Assembly: GCA_017163975.1 (NCBI GenBank)
Contig: JAFFSR010000010.1
Coordinates: 868,001 to 932,000 of the forward strand
Direction of reading: 5' to 3'
Length of the DNA: 64,000 nt
Source of the DNA: Anastatus disparis
Taxonomy: Eukaryota > Arthropoda > Insecta > Hymenoptera > Eupelmidae
Shown here: positions 22,119-33,725 of the stretch, piece by piece
How the letters are laid out: every line of letters begins with the position of its first letter
How positions within the stretch are numbered: the stretch's first letter is position 1
Notes under the pieces: model-generated
Told to the model about the DNA's origin: nothing
Database searches by the model: none
Seen by the model: only the letters and a program-made list of their open reading frames with translations
Position numbers and translations under genes: made by a program

Positions 22119-24412
22119 TGGCATTTCATGTCAACTCACCTGGTCAAAGAATAAAAATCGCTAAAAATCTGAAAATATTTTCTATTTGATACCCAAAATA
22201 TACAAAAAAAATTTTTAGAGGCTTAGGTCCAAGAGGTCAAGAGCTAAAGGTCATGAAATTTTGGGATTTTTTGAATTTTTTTGTTAAATTATCATCTTTG
22301 ATATTTTTTTATTCAAAAACTAACGATCTTAGAAAAAAATGTATAAACAAATTTTTTGTTGGAAATTATGTGTAGAAACTGTACAAATTTTTCCCAATTC
22401 CAGAGTGGCTATCTTCTGATTGGTCCATTATATATTTGCATATAATTTTAAATTACTCGAGTTCGCCCAGATTCATTTTATTCATTTAGCATTAAAAAGT
22501 TGCATTATATATTGACCTTTGACTGAAATTTTTCCTCATGTGCGAAAAGTTCTCTGTAAGCAGCTATGGAACTTTCAATTTTTCCAAAAATAATGTTTTC
22601 AGTGATATTGAAAATTTTTATTTGAAATTTGCTCTCAACACTCTTGATAATTCTTAATTATTAATATGATAATTATTTTGATATTGTTATTATATTTTAA
22701 AATTTTATTATATTTTAACAATTTGAATCTTATTCAATGCAGAATTAAGCTAAATTAATAACTGTACATTCACATAATAAAAATCCACTTATAAGTTTAA
22801 AGTCAAAGTACACTGAACAAAGAATTATTAAATTATTTCACAGTTGCATTCCACATTGCTATTTAATTAATATTAAATAGAAAAATTGTGAACTCACAAT
22901 ACACTAAACAATCAAGTTTAAAATACACAACAGAAATCTATAGAAAGAAAGCGAACAAGCTATTCAGCTTGATAACTTTTAAGTTATAAATAAAAATTAA
23001 TTTTTCTGTTTAAATAAGCTGAGGTTGAAGTGATAATCCCAAAAATATCAGCAGAACCTACTGATTTATCTTACAGATTTATTGATACTGTTCACTGTTG
23101 AGTGTGAGGCAGCATCTATAATTGTATACTTAATAAATAGCTGTAAAAGTTATTGATTTTTTTAATTCTCTTGGTGTATTTAGTACAATGTTTGTAAATA
23201 TGCAGACAAGAGCAAGGTCCTTTGTCTTGTTCAATTTCAGAATAAATTCCAAATTGGTGTGATAAAACTTTATGAAAGACATAGTCTAAGTATCACATAC
23301 AAGTAGCTTTTTAATGGCAAAATTAAGAATTTATATAATATAATTATAAAATCATTGCATTGTTTGAAATTTTTAATTTAATCAATATTTCTATTTTTAT
23401 TCTTTGAAATGCTTTATGATATAAATTTAAATTATAAATACGGTTGAAGTTATCAATTTTAAATTCACAAATATATTTATGAAAATATAATTTTATTATC
23501 AAAGCAGAAGATTCCAGTCAAATTGAGTCGCAAACAATAATTTTTAATAAAATCTTTCGAATTTGTATTGTGTACTTGAAATAAAAATAAAAAATATGAG
23601 ATTATATAATGATATAAATAAAATTTATTTACCATAAATTTAATATTAATTCAATAGCAGTTTGGAATGCAACTGTAAAATAATGAAATAATTTTTCGTT
23701 CAGTGTGCTTTGACTTTCAACTAAGTGGCCTTTAATCTAATTGAGTGGATTTTGATTATGCGGTTGTGCAGTTATTGATTTAGCTTAATTCTGCACGAAT
23801 CGAGATTAAAATTGTTAAAATATAATAACATTTCAAAATATAATAATAATATTAAAATAATTATCATATTAATAATTAAGAATTATCAAGAGTGTCGAGG
23901 GAAAATTTCCAATAAAAATTTTCAATAACACTGAAAACATTATTTTTGGAAAAATTAAAAGTTTGATAGCTGCTTACAGAGACATTTTCCACATGGGGGA
24001 AAATTTCAGTTAAAAGTCTATATATAATGCAACTTTTAATGCCAAATGAGTAAAATGAACCTGGACGAACTCGAGTAATTTAAAATTATATGCAATTATA
24101 TAACGGATCAATCAGAAGATAGCAACTCTGGAATTGGGAAAAATTTGAACAGTTTCTACACATAATGTCCAACAAAAAATGTATCGATACTTTTTTTCAA
24201 AGACCCTTAGTTTTTGAATAACAAAATATCAAAGATGATAATTTAACAAAAAAATTCAAAAAATCCCAAAATTTCATGATCTCTTGCTCTTGACCTCTTT
24301 GACCTAGACCTCTTAAAATTGTTTTGTATACTTTGAGTATCAAATATAACATATTTCCAGATTTTCAGCGATTTTTATTTTTTGACCAGGTGAATTGACA
24401 TGAAATGCCCCA
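22119..24412. mobile_element. GGGRCATTTC foldback element, copy 2, inside intron 1 of gene B
   Basis: The ends GGCATTTCATGTCAACTCACC and GGTGAATTGACATGAAATGCCCC are inverted copies. The arms (about 22119-22890 and 23620-24412) share words such as CACTGAACAAAGAATTATT, with a central loop of about 730 bp. It fills most of the 2,866-bp intron 21591-24456, so it does not itself break the gene. No ORF of use. Confidence 0.75.
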
Positions 24413-24940
24413 TCTATATAAAATGATGTATATAATAAAATTCTATTTTATCATAGGGCCAATGTCACGTTCCAGAAAGTTATACACTCGCGTTCCTGAT
24501 GAAGTAAAAAGGAAATCATTGAATACTATAAAAATGATTGCAATAGTCGTCCATGCAGTGGGATGAAGGAATGTGTTATGCAAAAAGTTCCTAATGCTAA
24601 ATCGATTCCAGTACCAAAGAGACTTTTGATGTATGATACTAGAGATCTATACAATAATTGGTTACAGGAGAAAACGTGTGAAGAGAAACCATGTTTTTCA
24701 TTCTTTGCATCTTTGCGCCCTAAAGAATGTGTATCAGCTGGAAGCCCTGGAACGCACACAGTTTGTCTATGCGAGTTACATCAAAATGTTAAATTAAGAT
24801 TATCTGCTTGGAATAGAAAAATAAACTATAGACTGCTTATAGATGAAGCCGTTTGCTCTATTGATAACAAAAATTGCATGCTGCATCAAACATGTACAAT
24901 GTGTCCAGGGCGCAATGCAATTTTTCAATACTTATCCAAT

Positions 24941-25495
24941 CCCTAACAACACAAAAACGTTTCAAAAACGTTTTTGAAACGTTTTCTGGTAAACTTATAT
25001 ACGTTTGTAAATTTCGACAAAAATACGTATTTAGAACGTTTTTAAAACGTAAAATATGTCCGCATATTTTAGATACTCAAGAGTGATATAACGTTTATGG
25101 AACGTTTAAAAAACATTTAGAAAACGTTTCCTCGATGAAAATTTACGCAAGCTCAAATATCCAAACGTTTCATTCACGTTTAAAAGACGTTTTATTTGGT
25201 ATAATTTTTTTCTCTATATAATAATTTTTTAGAATGATAAAATAAAACGTTTAAAAAACGTTTTAGGAACGTTTGGACATATAAACCAACGTAAGTTTTC
25301 ACCGAGAAAACGTTTTCTAAACGTTTCTTAAACGCTGCACAAACGTTATGTTACTCTTGAGAATCTAAAATATGCGGACATATTTTACGTTTCAAAAACG
25401 TTTTAAATACGTATTTTTGTCGAAATTCACAAACGTATATAAGTTTACCAGAAAACGTTTTTAAAACATTTTTGAAACATTTTGTGCTGTTAGGG
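24941..25495. mobile_element. CCCTA foldback element 2 (CCCTAACARCACAAAACG ends), in exon 2
   Basis: This 555-bp palindromic element has ends CCCTAACAACACAAAAACG and TTTGTGCTGTTAGGG, and many AACGTTT words in its arms. AT stands before (24939-24940) and after (25496-25497) it; removing one copy rejoins the exon in frame. Confidence 0.85.
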
Positions 25496-25557
25496 ATGCG
25501 CAAGATAATTTGTCAATACTTTCCACTTGCATCTGTTTTAAAAAATGGGAAACTATC

Positions 25558-26915
25558 CCCTACTAAAAAATGTCAGGTGAAAAATCACCTGATTTTTCAC
25601 TTGATTTCTCACCTGATTTCTCATGCCAAAATCTCATGTGACTATTAGCGTAAAAAAACTAAGTTCCAAACCTATCGAAAAATTCTAAGTTTTTATCACG
25701 GAAAACAACATTGAGAAGTATGATTCTTTTTTCATTTTTCATAATTTGAAATTGATTTTTTATACGTAGAATTTCAATTTTTTAATTTCATTTTTCTGGT
25801 CATAGAAATAAATTTCAAACCACTCTAAAAATTATAAGTCCCGATCTTATAATTTTTAACACAAGCCTCTTTTATTTACGTGAGAGAGAGAGAAAGAGAG
25901 AGAAAAACATCAAAAACACATGCACAAGAAGCCTCTTTTATTCTTTTATACACTATTTATGAGTTGAATTAAAATGGAAAAAAAAGTGTGTACATACTAT
26001 TGATAAAACTACACTATTTATAAGTTAAGATTTTAAAGTTTTTACTATCGTAACCACGTGCGTCCGTTGTTCCTTTACACTAGAAAAAGCAACACATTTA
26101 GCTATAGCTGAAACGACTCATGCGCCTCCTGTCGGCACCTCTCGTGCTTCAAGCGAAAATATCTCTCGACAACAGACTTGGCCTAACGCAAACTATTGCT
26201 AAAAGAAATATACGCTCGTATTTATGAACTATTGTATTCTGTCTATGTTTCTCTCATAACAAGAAAGAAAAGACAAGCGATACTGTGCACGTTACGTTTA
26301 TATAAATTTGAGCGAATTGTATTTTAAAAAGTACGATGAGAGATGTATTATATTGAGACAATGCTCAGGAACATTTTACTAAATGTGTTGCTTTTTCTAG
26401 TGTAAAGGAACAACGAACGCACATGGTCACGACAATAAAAACTTTAAAATCTTAACTTATAAATAGTGTAGTTTTATCAAAAGTATGTACACACTTTTTT
26501 TCCATTTTAATTCAACTCATAGTGTATAAAAGAATAAAAGAGGCTTCTTGTGCATGTGTTTTTGATGTTTTTTCTCTCTTTTCTCTCTCTCACGTAAATA
26601 AAAGAGGCTTGTGTTAAAAATTATAAGATCGGGACTTATAATTTTTAGAGTGGTTTGAAATTTATTTCTATGACCAGAAAAATGAAATTAAGAAATTGAA
26701 ATTCTACGTATAAAAAATCAATTTCAAATTATGAAAAATGAAAAAAGAATCATACTTCTCAATGTTGTTTTCCGTGATAAAAACTTAGAATTTTTCGATA
26801 GGTTTGGAACTTAGTTTTTTTACGCTAATAGTCACATGAGATTTTGGCATGAGAAATCAGGTGAGAAATCAAGTGAAAAATCAGGTGATTTTTCACCTGA
26901 CATTTTTTAGTAGGG
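25558..26915. mobile_element. CCCTA foldback element 3 (CCCTACTAAAAAATGTCAGG ends), in exon 2
   Basis: This 1,358-bp element has arms of roughly 530-550 bp. Subterminal GGTGAAAAATCACCTG-type palindromes and a (GA)n stretch appear in both arms, with a unique core of about 280 bp (26105-26385). TC stands on both sides (25556-25557, 26916-26917); removing one copy restores the exon frame. The frame that begins MRNQVRNQV starts in the right arm and is not a true protein start. Confidence 0.85.
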
Positions 26916-27523
26916 TCAAGACAAGTGCAGGAAAAGAAGGAGCTCAATTTAGTAAAACAGTTCTCAATGACTTGGAAGAACCTCGTGATGAGTTCTTAAA
27001 TAAACTTGTAGAGGATATTTATAAATTAATGCCTCACTATTTTGTTAGTGAGAATCAAAAAATATTCCTCAAAGCATGCAAATCAAATTTAGACAAAAAC
27101 ACCTGTCTGATCTTAATGGATTTTTCAGAAAATTTTGCTTTTATCTGTCAAGATTCGACTCAGGGCTATTATTATAATAATAGTCAAGCCACTGTACACC
27201 CTTTTGCTGTATATTACAAGGATGAAGCGTCTGAAGAACTGAAGATTTTAAATTTCTGTGTAATATCAGATTGTACAAAACATACAGCGGTTGCAGTTAA
27301 TATATTTCAAGAAAGAGTTTTAGAAAAACTCAAGGAGCTTCTTCCTTGGATAAAAAATATTATATATTTCTCAGACGGAGCACCTACCCAGTACAAAAAC
27401 AAGTAAATATATATTTATTTTCATAATTTTATTTATCAATAAGTAATAGAATTTTGAAAAAAGTAAAATATTATTTATTTTTCATCCAAGTTCATTAGTT
27501 TATAAAAATAAAAAATGTTTTAG

Positions 27524-27745
27524 GAATCATTTCATCAATTTATGCCATCATGAAGAAGATTTTAGGTTCAAAGTTATATCTCATAATTTTTCAGAAACAA
27601 GTCACGGCAAAAATGTATGTGATGGAATTGGTGCCACTGTTAAGAAATTGATAAGAAGAGCTTCATTACAAAGACCTATCAATAATCAAATACAAACTGC
27701 AAGGCAAATGTTTGATTATTGTCAAGATAATATTTCAGGAATAAG
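27524..27745 (+). CDS. transposase-like gene B, exon 3
   Basis: The acceptor TTTTAG at 27518-27523 and the donor GTAAAA at 27746 bound this exon. Across the 121-bp intron the codon AA|G rejoins as Lys: QYKNK|NHFINLCHHEEDF. It carries ETSHGKNVCDGIGATVKKL, the counterpart of ATGHGKSACDGIGG in protein A, and then RASLQRPINNQIQTARQMFDY. No stop or shift is seen, so this exon looks intact. Confidence 0.75.
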
Positions 27746-27833
27746 GTAAAAAAAATTACTAATTCTGTTACTAACAATTTATAATTGTTTTGATATTTAT
27801 TCTTGTTATAGTAATAAATAATTTATTTGATAG

Positions 27834-28017
27834 ATTTCTTTATGTTAATCAACAAGATGTTGAAGCAAGGGATCGAAAACTTCATTCTCGCTTTCAGGCA
27901 GCTCGAAGAATTAGTGACACTAGAATTCATCACTATTTTGAGCCAATCAGCCAATCTCGTATGAAAATTAAAATTTTCTCTGCTGATGATGAATTCGCAT
28001 TAGTTAATATTGCATAA
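27834..28017 (+). CDS. transposase-like gene B, last exon
   Basis: The acceptor TTGATAG ends at 27833 and the 88-bp intron has GT-AG borders. The join AG|A gives Arg in GIR|FLYVNQQDVEARDRK. The exon ends IFSADDEFALVNIA with TAA at 28015-28017. The first Met in this frame (27790) lies in the intron, so it is not the start. Confidence 0.7.
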
Positions 28018-28734
28018 AGTAAATAGTAATTCCAAAAAATATTTTCCAAAATTCAAAATATAGTTTATTCAAATAGTAGGATAAACTATATTTTTAATTC
28101 AGCATAAGCTTTCGTTTTATTCTTTATTCACTTGATTTTTTATCATTTTTAGATAACTATTTATAAGGCTAGCCAACTTTAAGTGTGTTACTATGCTTCA
28201 TTTGATTATTTAGAAATTTAAATGATTTCCCAATCCAGTGTGAAAATTTTGAAAGTACTAATATCTATTAAAAGTTATGAAAAGATATTAGAGAATATCA
28301 GTGTGCATCAAAGAAAGTGGTTTTGAGTGGGGTTTTGCACATTTAAATATACATCAATACCTTCTAATCCTCTTTTAAAATTTGGTATCAAATAAAATGT
28401 TTATATTTTTATAACGGACATATTTTAATACATTTTGATACCTTTATACCTACATCGATGTCATTTTATGAATTTAAAAAAACTGCTTTACAAAATATTT
28501 CTAAAAAGAAAATCCGAAATTATGTAGTGCATTATGTTATATTTTAATACCTTTTAAAACTTTTTATACTTGTTACATCTTTTGATTATTCTTATAAGAT
28601 AAATTTAGTCATGGATCTAATCAAAAACATTGCGGAGTGTAAAATAATTTAGTAAAAAAACTATTTGAATTATTTTAAAATAAGACTAGAAAGAATTCGT
28701 CAACCGACTCCTGAGTCTTTTTATAATATAAACC
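28018..28734. other. downstream region of gene B
   Basis: AT-rich DNA with no recognised gene or repeat; probably 3' untranslated and flanking sequence. Confidence 0.4.
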
Positions 28735-29040
28735 TTTCAAAATTCAGAATATTGCTTCTCAAGTAAGCCAACACTTTCACCTTTTGTGGCGTTTTTTAAA
28801 AAATTTGAGAGCCCTAGGAGATTCTACACGTCATAAATTATTAAAGTAGATAGCAAAAGCTATTATTCAAGCTTTGATGAAAGTCTCTAGGTGGTTTAGA
28901 ACGAAAGTTAAAACAGTTAACGATTTTTATAAACTGAAGGTAATAAATCCGTGAACGTTCATTTTATCCGACTTTGAAATTGGTCTCAACTTATTTATAA
29001 CTCCGGCTTTGTATCAGCTAGTAATTCACCAAAAATCAAA
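28735..29040 (+). repeat. diverged direct copy of the inner part of the left arm
   Basis: Words such as AAAGTCTCTAGGTGGTTTAG and AATCCGTGAACG match 19010-19300 in the same orientation, but with many changes. It sits beside the right arm, which is in the opposite orientation, so three copies of this sequence frame gene B. Confidence 0.65.
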
Positions 29041-29127
29041 TTGAACGTCTTCTCTTACAGTTTTATCATCTTGGATAAAACTTTTTTTAGTCAAGTTTAA
29101 TGTGCCAACAGCATCGCGAAATAATGT

Positions 29128-30163
29128 TATAAGAAAAAAAGAAAGTTGTTTATTTTAGATGTTAGCAGACTTACATTTATACTTCATCAAAGATATTGAA
29201 ATTACAAGCAATAATTTTTAATTAGAGCTTCAATAAGAGTCCTGAAGTATCATAGAAATTAAGTTATAGGAAAGTTAAGACCAATCTAAAAATCGGCTAG
29301 AGTAAGCGTTCACGGATTTATACCTTGAGAAATAAAAAATTCTCAAACTGTTATAACTTTTATTCTAAACGACCTAGAGACCTATACTCAAGCATAAAAT
29401 CAAGTTTTTTATCGCTCATTTCATAATTTATAGCCTGTTGAATCTTTTAAGGTTTTCGCATTTATGAGTAGAAGACGCAACAGCTGGGTGTATTGATTTA
29501 CTTGTGAAGCAAAATACTGAATTATGAGAGGTTCAAATAATAGTAAAATCGTAGGATACCATTGACCAGGCCTATTTGGCCTCATTTTACGTGACTTATA
29601 GAAAGTTTTCTTGTAAGATTTAGTGAATTTGAAGTTGTCCGGCCAGAGTTACAATGATCTAAATTTTGTAAAAAACGTATATTTTAGAAATTTTGCAAAC
29701 TTTAAACCTTTGTATCTCCGTCAATTTTAAACCTTTTTGAAAATTTAAAAATGCAAATTAAAGCTTTCTTTTTGACCAATAAAACAAAATTTTGATAATT
29801 TAAAAATATCAAAATTCAAATGAGTTACAGCTGTTTAAAAATTGTCAAAAATGTCAAAAATCAGTATTTTATTCTAAGAGTTTTCAGAAGCCTGATTAGA
29901 ATTTTTTAAAAATATAATTACGAAAATTTAAAATTAACATAAAAACGAAGAAATTGCCGCCTGCCGAATTAAAATATGTTAAAAACTCGAGTCTTGGCAG
30001 AATTTTGAAAAAGAGTGAAAAACAGCCGAAAAAAGCGGAGTTTTTGACCTTTGAAAGGCCATATTTCGGCGAGTTTTGCACTTAGAGAGCTGAAATTTTG
30101 CACAGATTCCTAACTTTAATAATACTAAAACATATCTCAAAATCAGCAAAATCGGTGATCCAT
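29128..30163 (-). repeat. right arm of the ~1.04-kb inverted repeat pair
   Basis: Near-identical inverted copy of 18374-19412, ending GCAAAATCGGTGATCC. The LINE fragment starts at the next base. Short frames in the two arms (61 residues each, near 18455 and 29896) are the same sequence and are not taken as genes. Confidence 0.85.
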
Positions 30164-32098
30164 CACGATCTCTCCCTTCAAATTACTCGCAAGGCTTAGA
30201 TCGATGGGGTTTTCCAGGGCTGCTCTCGTGTGTATAAACTTCTATATTTCAGGGAGGAAACAAATGATTTTGACACACTTACAAGAAGAATCAGATTGAT
30301 TAAAAACTAACCTAGGAGTTCCACAGGCTTCGGTACTGGGGCTTTTGTTGTTTTGCCTTTACATTAACAACCTAAGTGACGCTCTTCACTCTGATAGTGT
30401 TGAGCACCTACTGTATGCAGATGACCTGCAAATCTATACGCAGGTTCTACGTAAAGATGTATGAAAAGGTATTTTTATCCTTCAGAGGGTGGCCAAAGCG
30501 GTGTCAGAGTGGGCGGCTGGTGCTTCCCTCACTTTAAATGCTGATAAGATTGGTAATCGTCTTTGGTAGTAATCGTTTTATTGATTCTTTTTATACTGAG
30601 GTGCCAAGGACGATTGATCTTGAATAGGTATCGGTATTCTTTTCTCTGACTCTGTAACGAACCTTGGTGTCACACTTAACTTTAAGCTTTCTTGGGAGCC
30701 GCACATCAATATGGTTACAAAAAAATTTAACAGTGTGTTATATGCTTTACGGTTTTTTCGTCGGCAAACCACAGAGGCTCTGCGTAAACAACTTGCAACT
30801 GCCCTGCTGTTTCCACATCAAAGACTGCGAAATTCGTGTCTGAGATATGTATTCGGCGTAAGAATAGGAGCTTATGTTTCTCCTTATAGAACCGTGTTGG
30901 ATTGGCTGCGTACTGATTCGAGGCAACTATATTTTTTGGCCGTATTTATGTACAAAATCGTACGCATAAATATTCTGGACCATCTAGTGGGTCTCTTCAC
31001 TATATGTGTACCTAGGGTGGCTACTAGGGGAGAAATTAAGGAGCTAGCGGTGCCCTTTATGTGTACTAAAACTGGCAGGAATTCCTTCAAGGTTAAAAGT
31101 GCGCATTTTTTGGAACTCCCTGCCTGCTGAGATTAAACATCTTCCATCTCTCAGCAGGTTTAAGGCAGCAGTGATAGGGTACTTGCTCGACCTTGATTGA
31201 ATTTAATATTTTTAATTTATATGCTTATTTATTTTTGCAATGTCCTATATATAGGCTTAAGAGGCGGTCGGAACCAAATCGGTGACTTGCTGTATATATC
31301 AAGTCAGCATTTTTCGCTTTACGATAATATTTTGTATATTTTTATGGCTTAAACTATTTCAAATTATTCTTTGTATACATGACTAGAGGAAATGACTATA
31401 TTTTTACCATATGAATAAGTAAATTAATTATTATAAGCATTTATTACAAATATCAAACTGACTTGACATATACCGCATGCAAAAAACTGTCGTGTCGATT
31501 GTTAGGTGGCATTTTTCGCTTCATAACAATATTTTGGATATTTTTATGGCTTTAACTATTTTAAATTATTCTTTATATACATGACTAGAGGAAATGACTA
31601 TATTTTTACCATATTAATAAATGAATAAATTATTATAAGCATTTATTACAAGCACCGAACTAAGTCACCGATTTGGTTCCGACCGCCTCTTAAGGTGTCA
31701 ATGTATTTATTGTATGACTGATGGCTGAATGCTTAGTGAGTGAATGTTTTTAATTTTTCATTTTATTGTATTGACTGTGTCATATGTTTTCGCATACGCT
31801 TTTTATTGTTTTATTTTATTTAATTATTGTTATATTCTTTTAAACTTAAATTTTAACATTTTGATCGATAGATAAGGAATGACTGTCTTTAATATACTGT
31901 ATTATTGCGTTTCTTTTATAATTTAAATTTTTCTTGTATTATTCTGTAATATCACTTCTTATAGTGACTTACTTTTTGAGTATTATTAGGATTAGCAATT
32001 TGACAATGATATCTACGTAAGTGCAATATTTATATTTACACATTGTATTACACGCCTTTTTGTATATTTATACGAATAAATGCTTATCTATCTATCTA
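30164..32098 (+). pseudogene. 5'-truncated CR1/Jockey-like LINE, copy 1
   Basis: Reverse transcriptase from motif 3 onward: TISPFKLLARLRSMGFSRAA, then GVPQASVLGLLLFCLYINN and LLYADDLQIYTQV (catalytic YADD). The C-terminal part is partly open at 30711-31130. Several frameshifts and a stop after RKDV break it. The 3' tail is a short (TATC)n run at 32088-32098. The sequence matches the larger LINE at 53342-60063 throughout, which confirms the 3' end. It is interrupted by a TTAA MITE at 31261-31689. The truncation point coincides with the end of the inverted arm at 30163. Confidence 0.85.
31261..31689. mobile_element. TTAA-GAG foldback MITE, copy 3
   Basis: 429 bp, ends GAGGCGGTCGGAACCAAATC and complement, flanked by TTAA at 31257-31260 and 31690-31693. 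The other LINE copy has a single uninterrupted TTAA at the matching place (minus strand near 53727), so this is a direct empty-site proof of the TTAA duplication. The same subfamily and length occur at 36558. Confidence 0.9.
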
Positions 32099-32258
32099 AC
32101 ACGAATTAAATAAATTGAAAAAAATGTTTAAAATTATTTTTTTAAACTGGCACGAATTAAATACTTTTTTTCTTCCATCTAGGAGTATTTTATTTTATCA
32201 ACATTTGCACGTTGGAGAGGGTAGCGAAGTTTTTCGGAATTCGAGAAACAAGGAACAC

Positions 32259-32262
<4 letters not shown>

Positions 32263-32321
<59 letters not shown>

Positions 32322-32330
32322 TATATATAT
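32263..32330. repeat. (TA)n microsatellite
   Basis: TA dinucleotide array; the Tyr-Ile frames across it on both strands are not genes. Confidence 0.9.
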
Positions 32331-33469
32331 TAGACCTGACCTTATCTCCAAAAATTTTCAAGTCTCGCTCCGGACGCTTAAATCCATGTCTTGTCATTAA
32401 AAACTTAAAAAAATGCTCAAAAATCTCATTCACAAAGTAATCTTACTCTGCCTGATTTGGAAAAACCGTTTTTTTCTTTATTTTTATGATATTTTTCATT
32501 CGGACAGCTACCAGCTTTGTTAAAATATTTTCTGCGATCCTATAATACATTCATATCATTAGTGTCGATAAAAATAATAATTTCGAAATATTTTAAATTC
32601 TGCAACGAATTTGAAGCCTGAAAAACTTTTTTTAAGAAGATACAGGTCCTAAAAATTAAAAAAATTCAAACAAAAACGTGTTTTTCTGTGTTTTTTGAGG
32701 ATTACGGATGATTCAACGTCGAGGTAGGTTCAAATAACGAATTTTAAGTGTAAGTTGAGTACAAGAACTTCAATTTGGTTGTTTATAAAAGTCCCTAAGT
32801 GCTTTTAATGCCGAGATATGGTCATTTGAAGTTGGTAAGGAAACCTAAGCATGAAATCTGTAAAAATCATACAACATTTTTTTACTATCAACGTCTTTTT
32901 TACACATTTATAAGAAGAGAAAACAGTCTCTAAGTCATTATCACAGCTATCATAATAGATCGTTTTGAAATACGATTCATACAGAAAAATATGGTTTAAT
33001 AATAAGGATAAAAATTTTTGAACTTGCATATGTGCTCTATATAGATGTTTTATTAGTCAATGGCTATTCATTTATTTAATTGTATTGATGTCTGCACTAT
33101 TTACAATATTTGCTATTTCATAATTATTGAAATTATGTACATTTTTAACTTTATATGATTCATTTATTAAGGTTTGGATAGTTTTCCAATGGTTATTGAT
33201 ATTTTGATACATTTTGTATTTTTAAAAGTCAATTATTCTTTTATTTGATTTAGTATATTACTATTTTATGACCTTTAAGTATAATTGATTTATTTTTAAG
33301 TGAATTCTGTTAAAATAATGTTAATATATTGAAGAGTTTTAATAATAATTAGTTAATTTTTAAATTTATTAAATTCAATCAAAGAAAAATCGAGGAAAAT
33401 ACTCTTGCGCTTTTATAGCTTTAGTTATTCTTAATAAATATTTTAAAGTATGTCTTTGTACGAAGTCAG
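32331..33469. other. AT-rich DNA without a recognised gene
   Basis: No gene, clear repeat or element end was seen. It may be intronic to the host gene represented by the exon at 37164, which is inference. Confidence 0.4.
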
Positions 33470-33725
33470 TATAAATCTTCGAGCATATAATACTGGAGGA
33501 AGCCTCCCAGCTATTAACTGCGTTACAAGGCGAAGAGAGAGAAAGCCTCTATTTTGGTACGTGCTATCTCTCTTTCACTTTCTTAGTGGGGAACAAAAGC
33601 AGCCAATCAAATCAGGCTAGAGAGAGACAGCACGTACCAAAATAGAGGCTTTCTCTCTCTTCGCCTTGTAACGCTTGCTGCCATTCGGAGGCTTCCTCCA
33701 GTAGTATATGCTCGAAGGTATAAAT
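33470..33725. mobile_element. ~250-bp inverted-repeat element
   Basis: The arms TTCGAGCATATAATACTGGA and GAGGAAGCCTCC on the left match the complement on the right; words such as GCCTCTATTTTGGTACGTGC are also inverted. The loop is about 50 bp. No target duplication could be fixed. Confidence 0.7.

Larger units (their letters stand above)
24457..27402 (+). pseudogene. transposase-like gene B, exon 2, split by two foldback insertions
   Basis: The exon starts after TATCATAG at 24456; the phase fits exon 1 (ENEG|PMSRSRKLYTRVPDEVKRK). A one-base shift follows near 24520, and the frame from 24563 reads CFSFFASLRPKECV, GTHTVCLCELHQNVKL and CTMCPGRNAIFQYLSN. Foldback elements lie at 24941-25495 and 25558-26915. 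Dropping each with one copy of its 2-bp duplication keeps a single frame: YLSN|AQDNLSILSTCICFKKWETI|KTSAGKEGAQF. Then come CLILMDFSENF, DSTQGYYYNN, CVISDCTKH and FSDGAPTQYKNK, matching the D/D/D motifs of protein A with all three Asp present. It ends at donor AACAA|GTAAAT. The frameshift and insertions make it non-functional. Confidence 0.75.

Noticed and set aside
26849..27406. Protein starting MRNQVRNQV
   Set aside because: The first ~22 codons lie in the arm of a foldback element; the real coding exon resumes at 26916.
32115..32433. Tyr-Ile-rich frames on both strands
   Set aside because: They are translations of a (TA)n tract, as are those near 40162-40388, 44297-44547 and 12937-13197.
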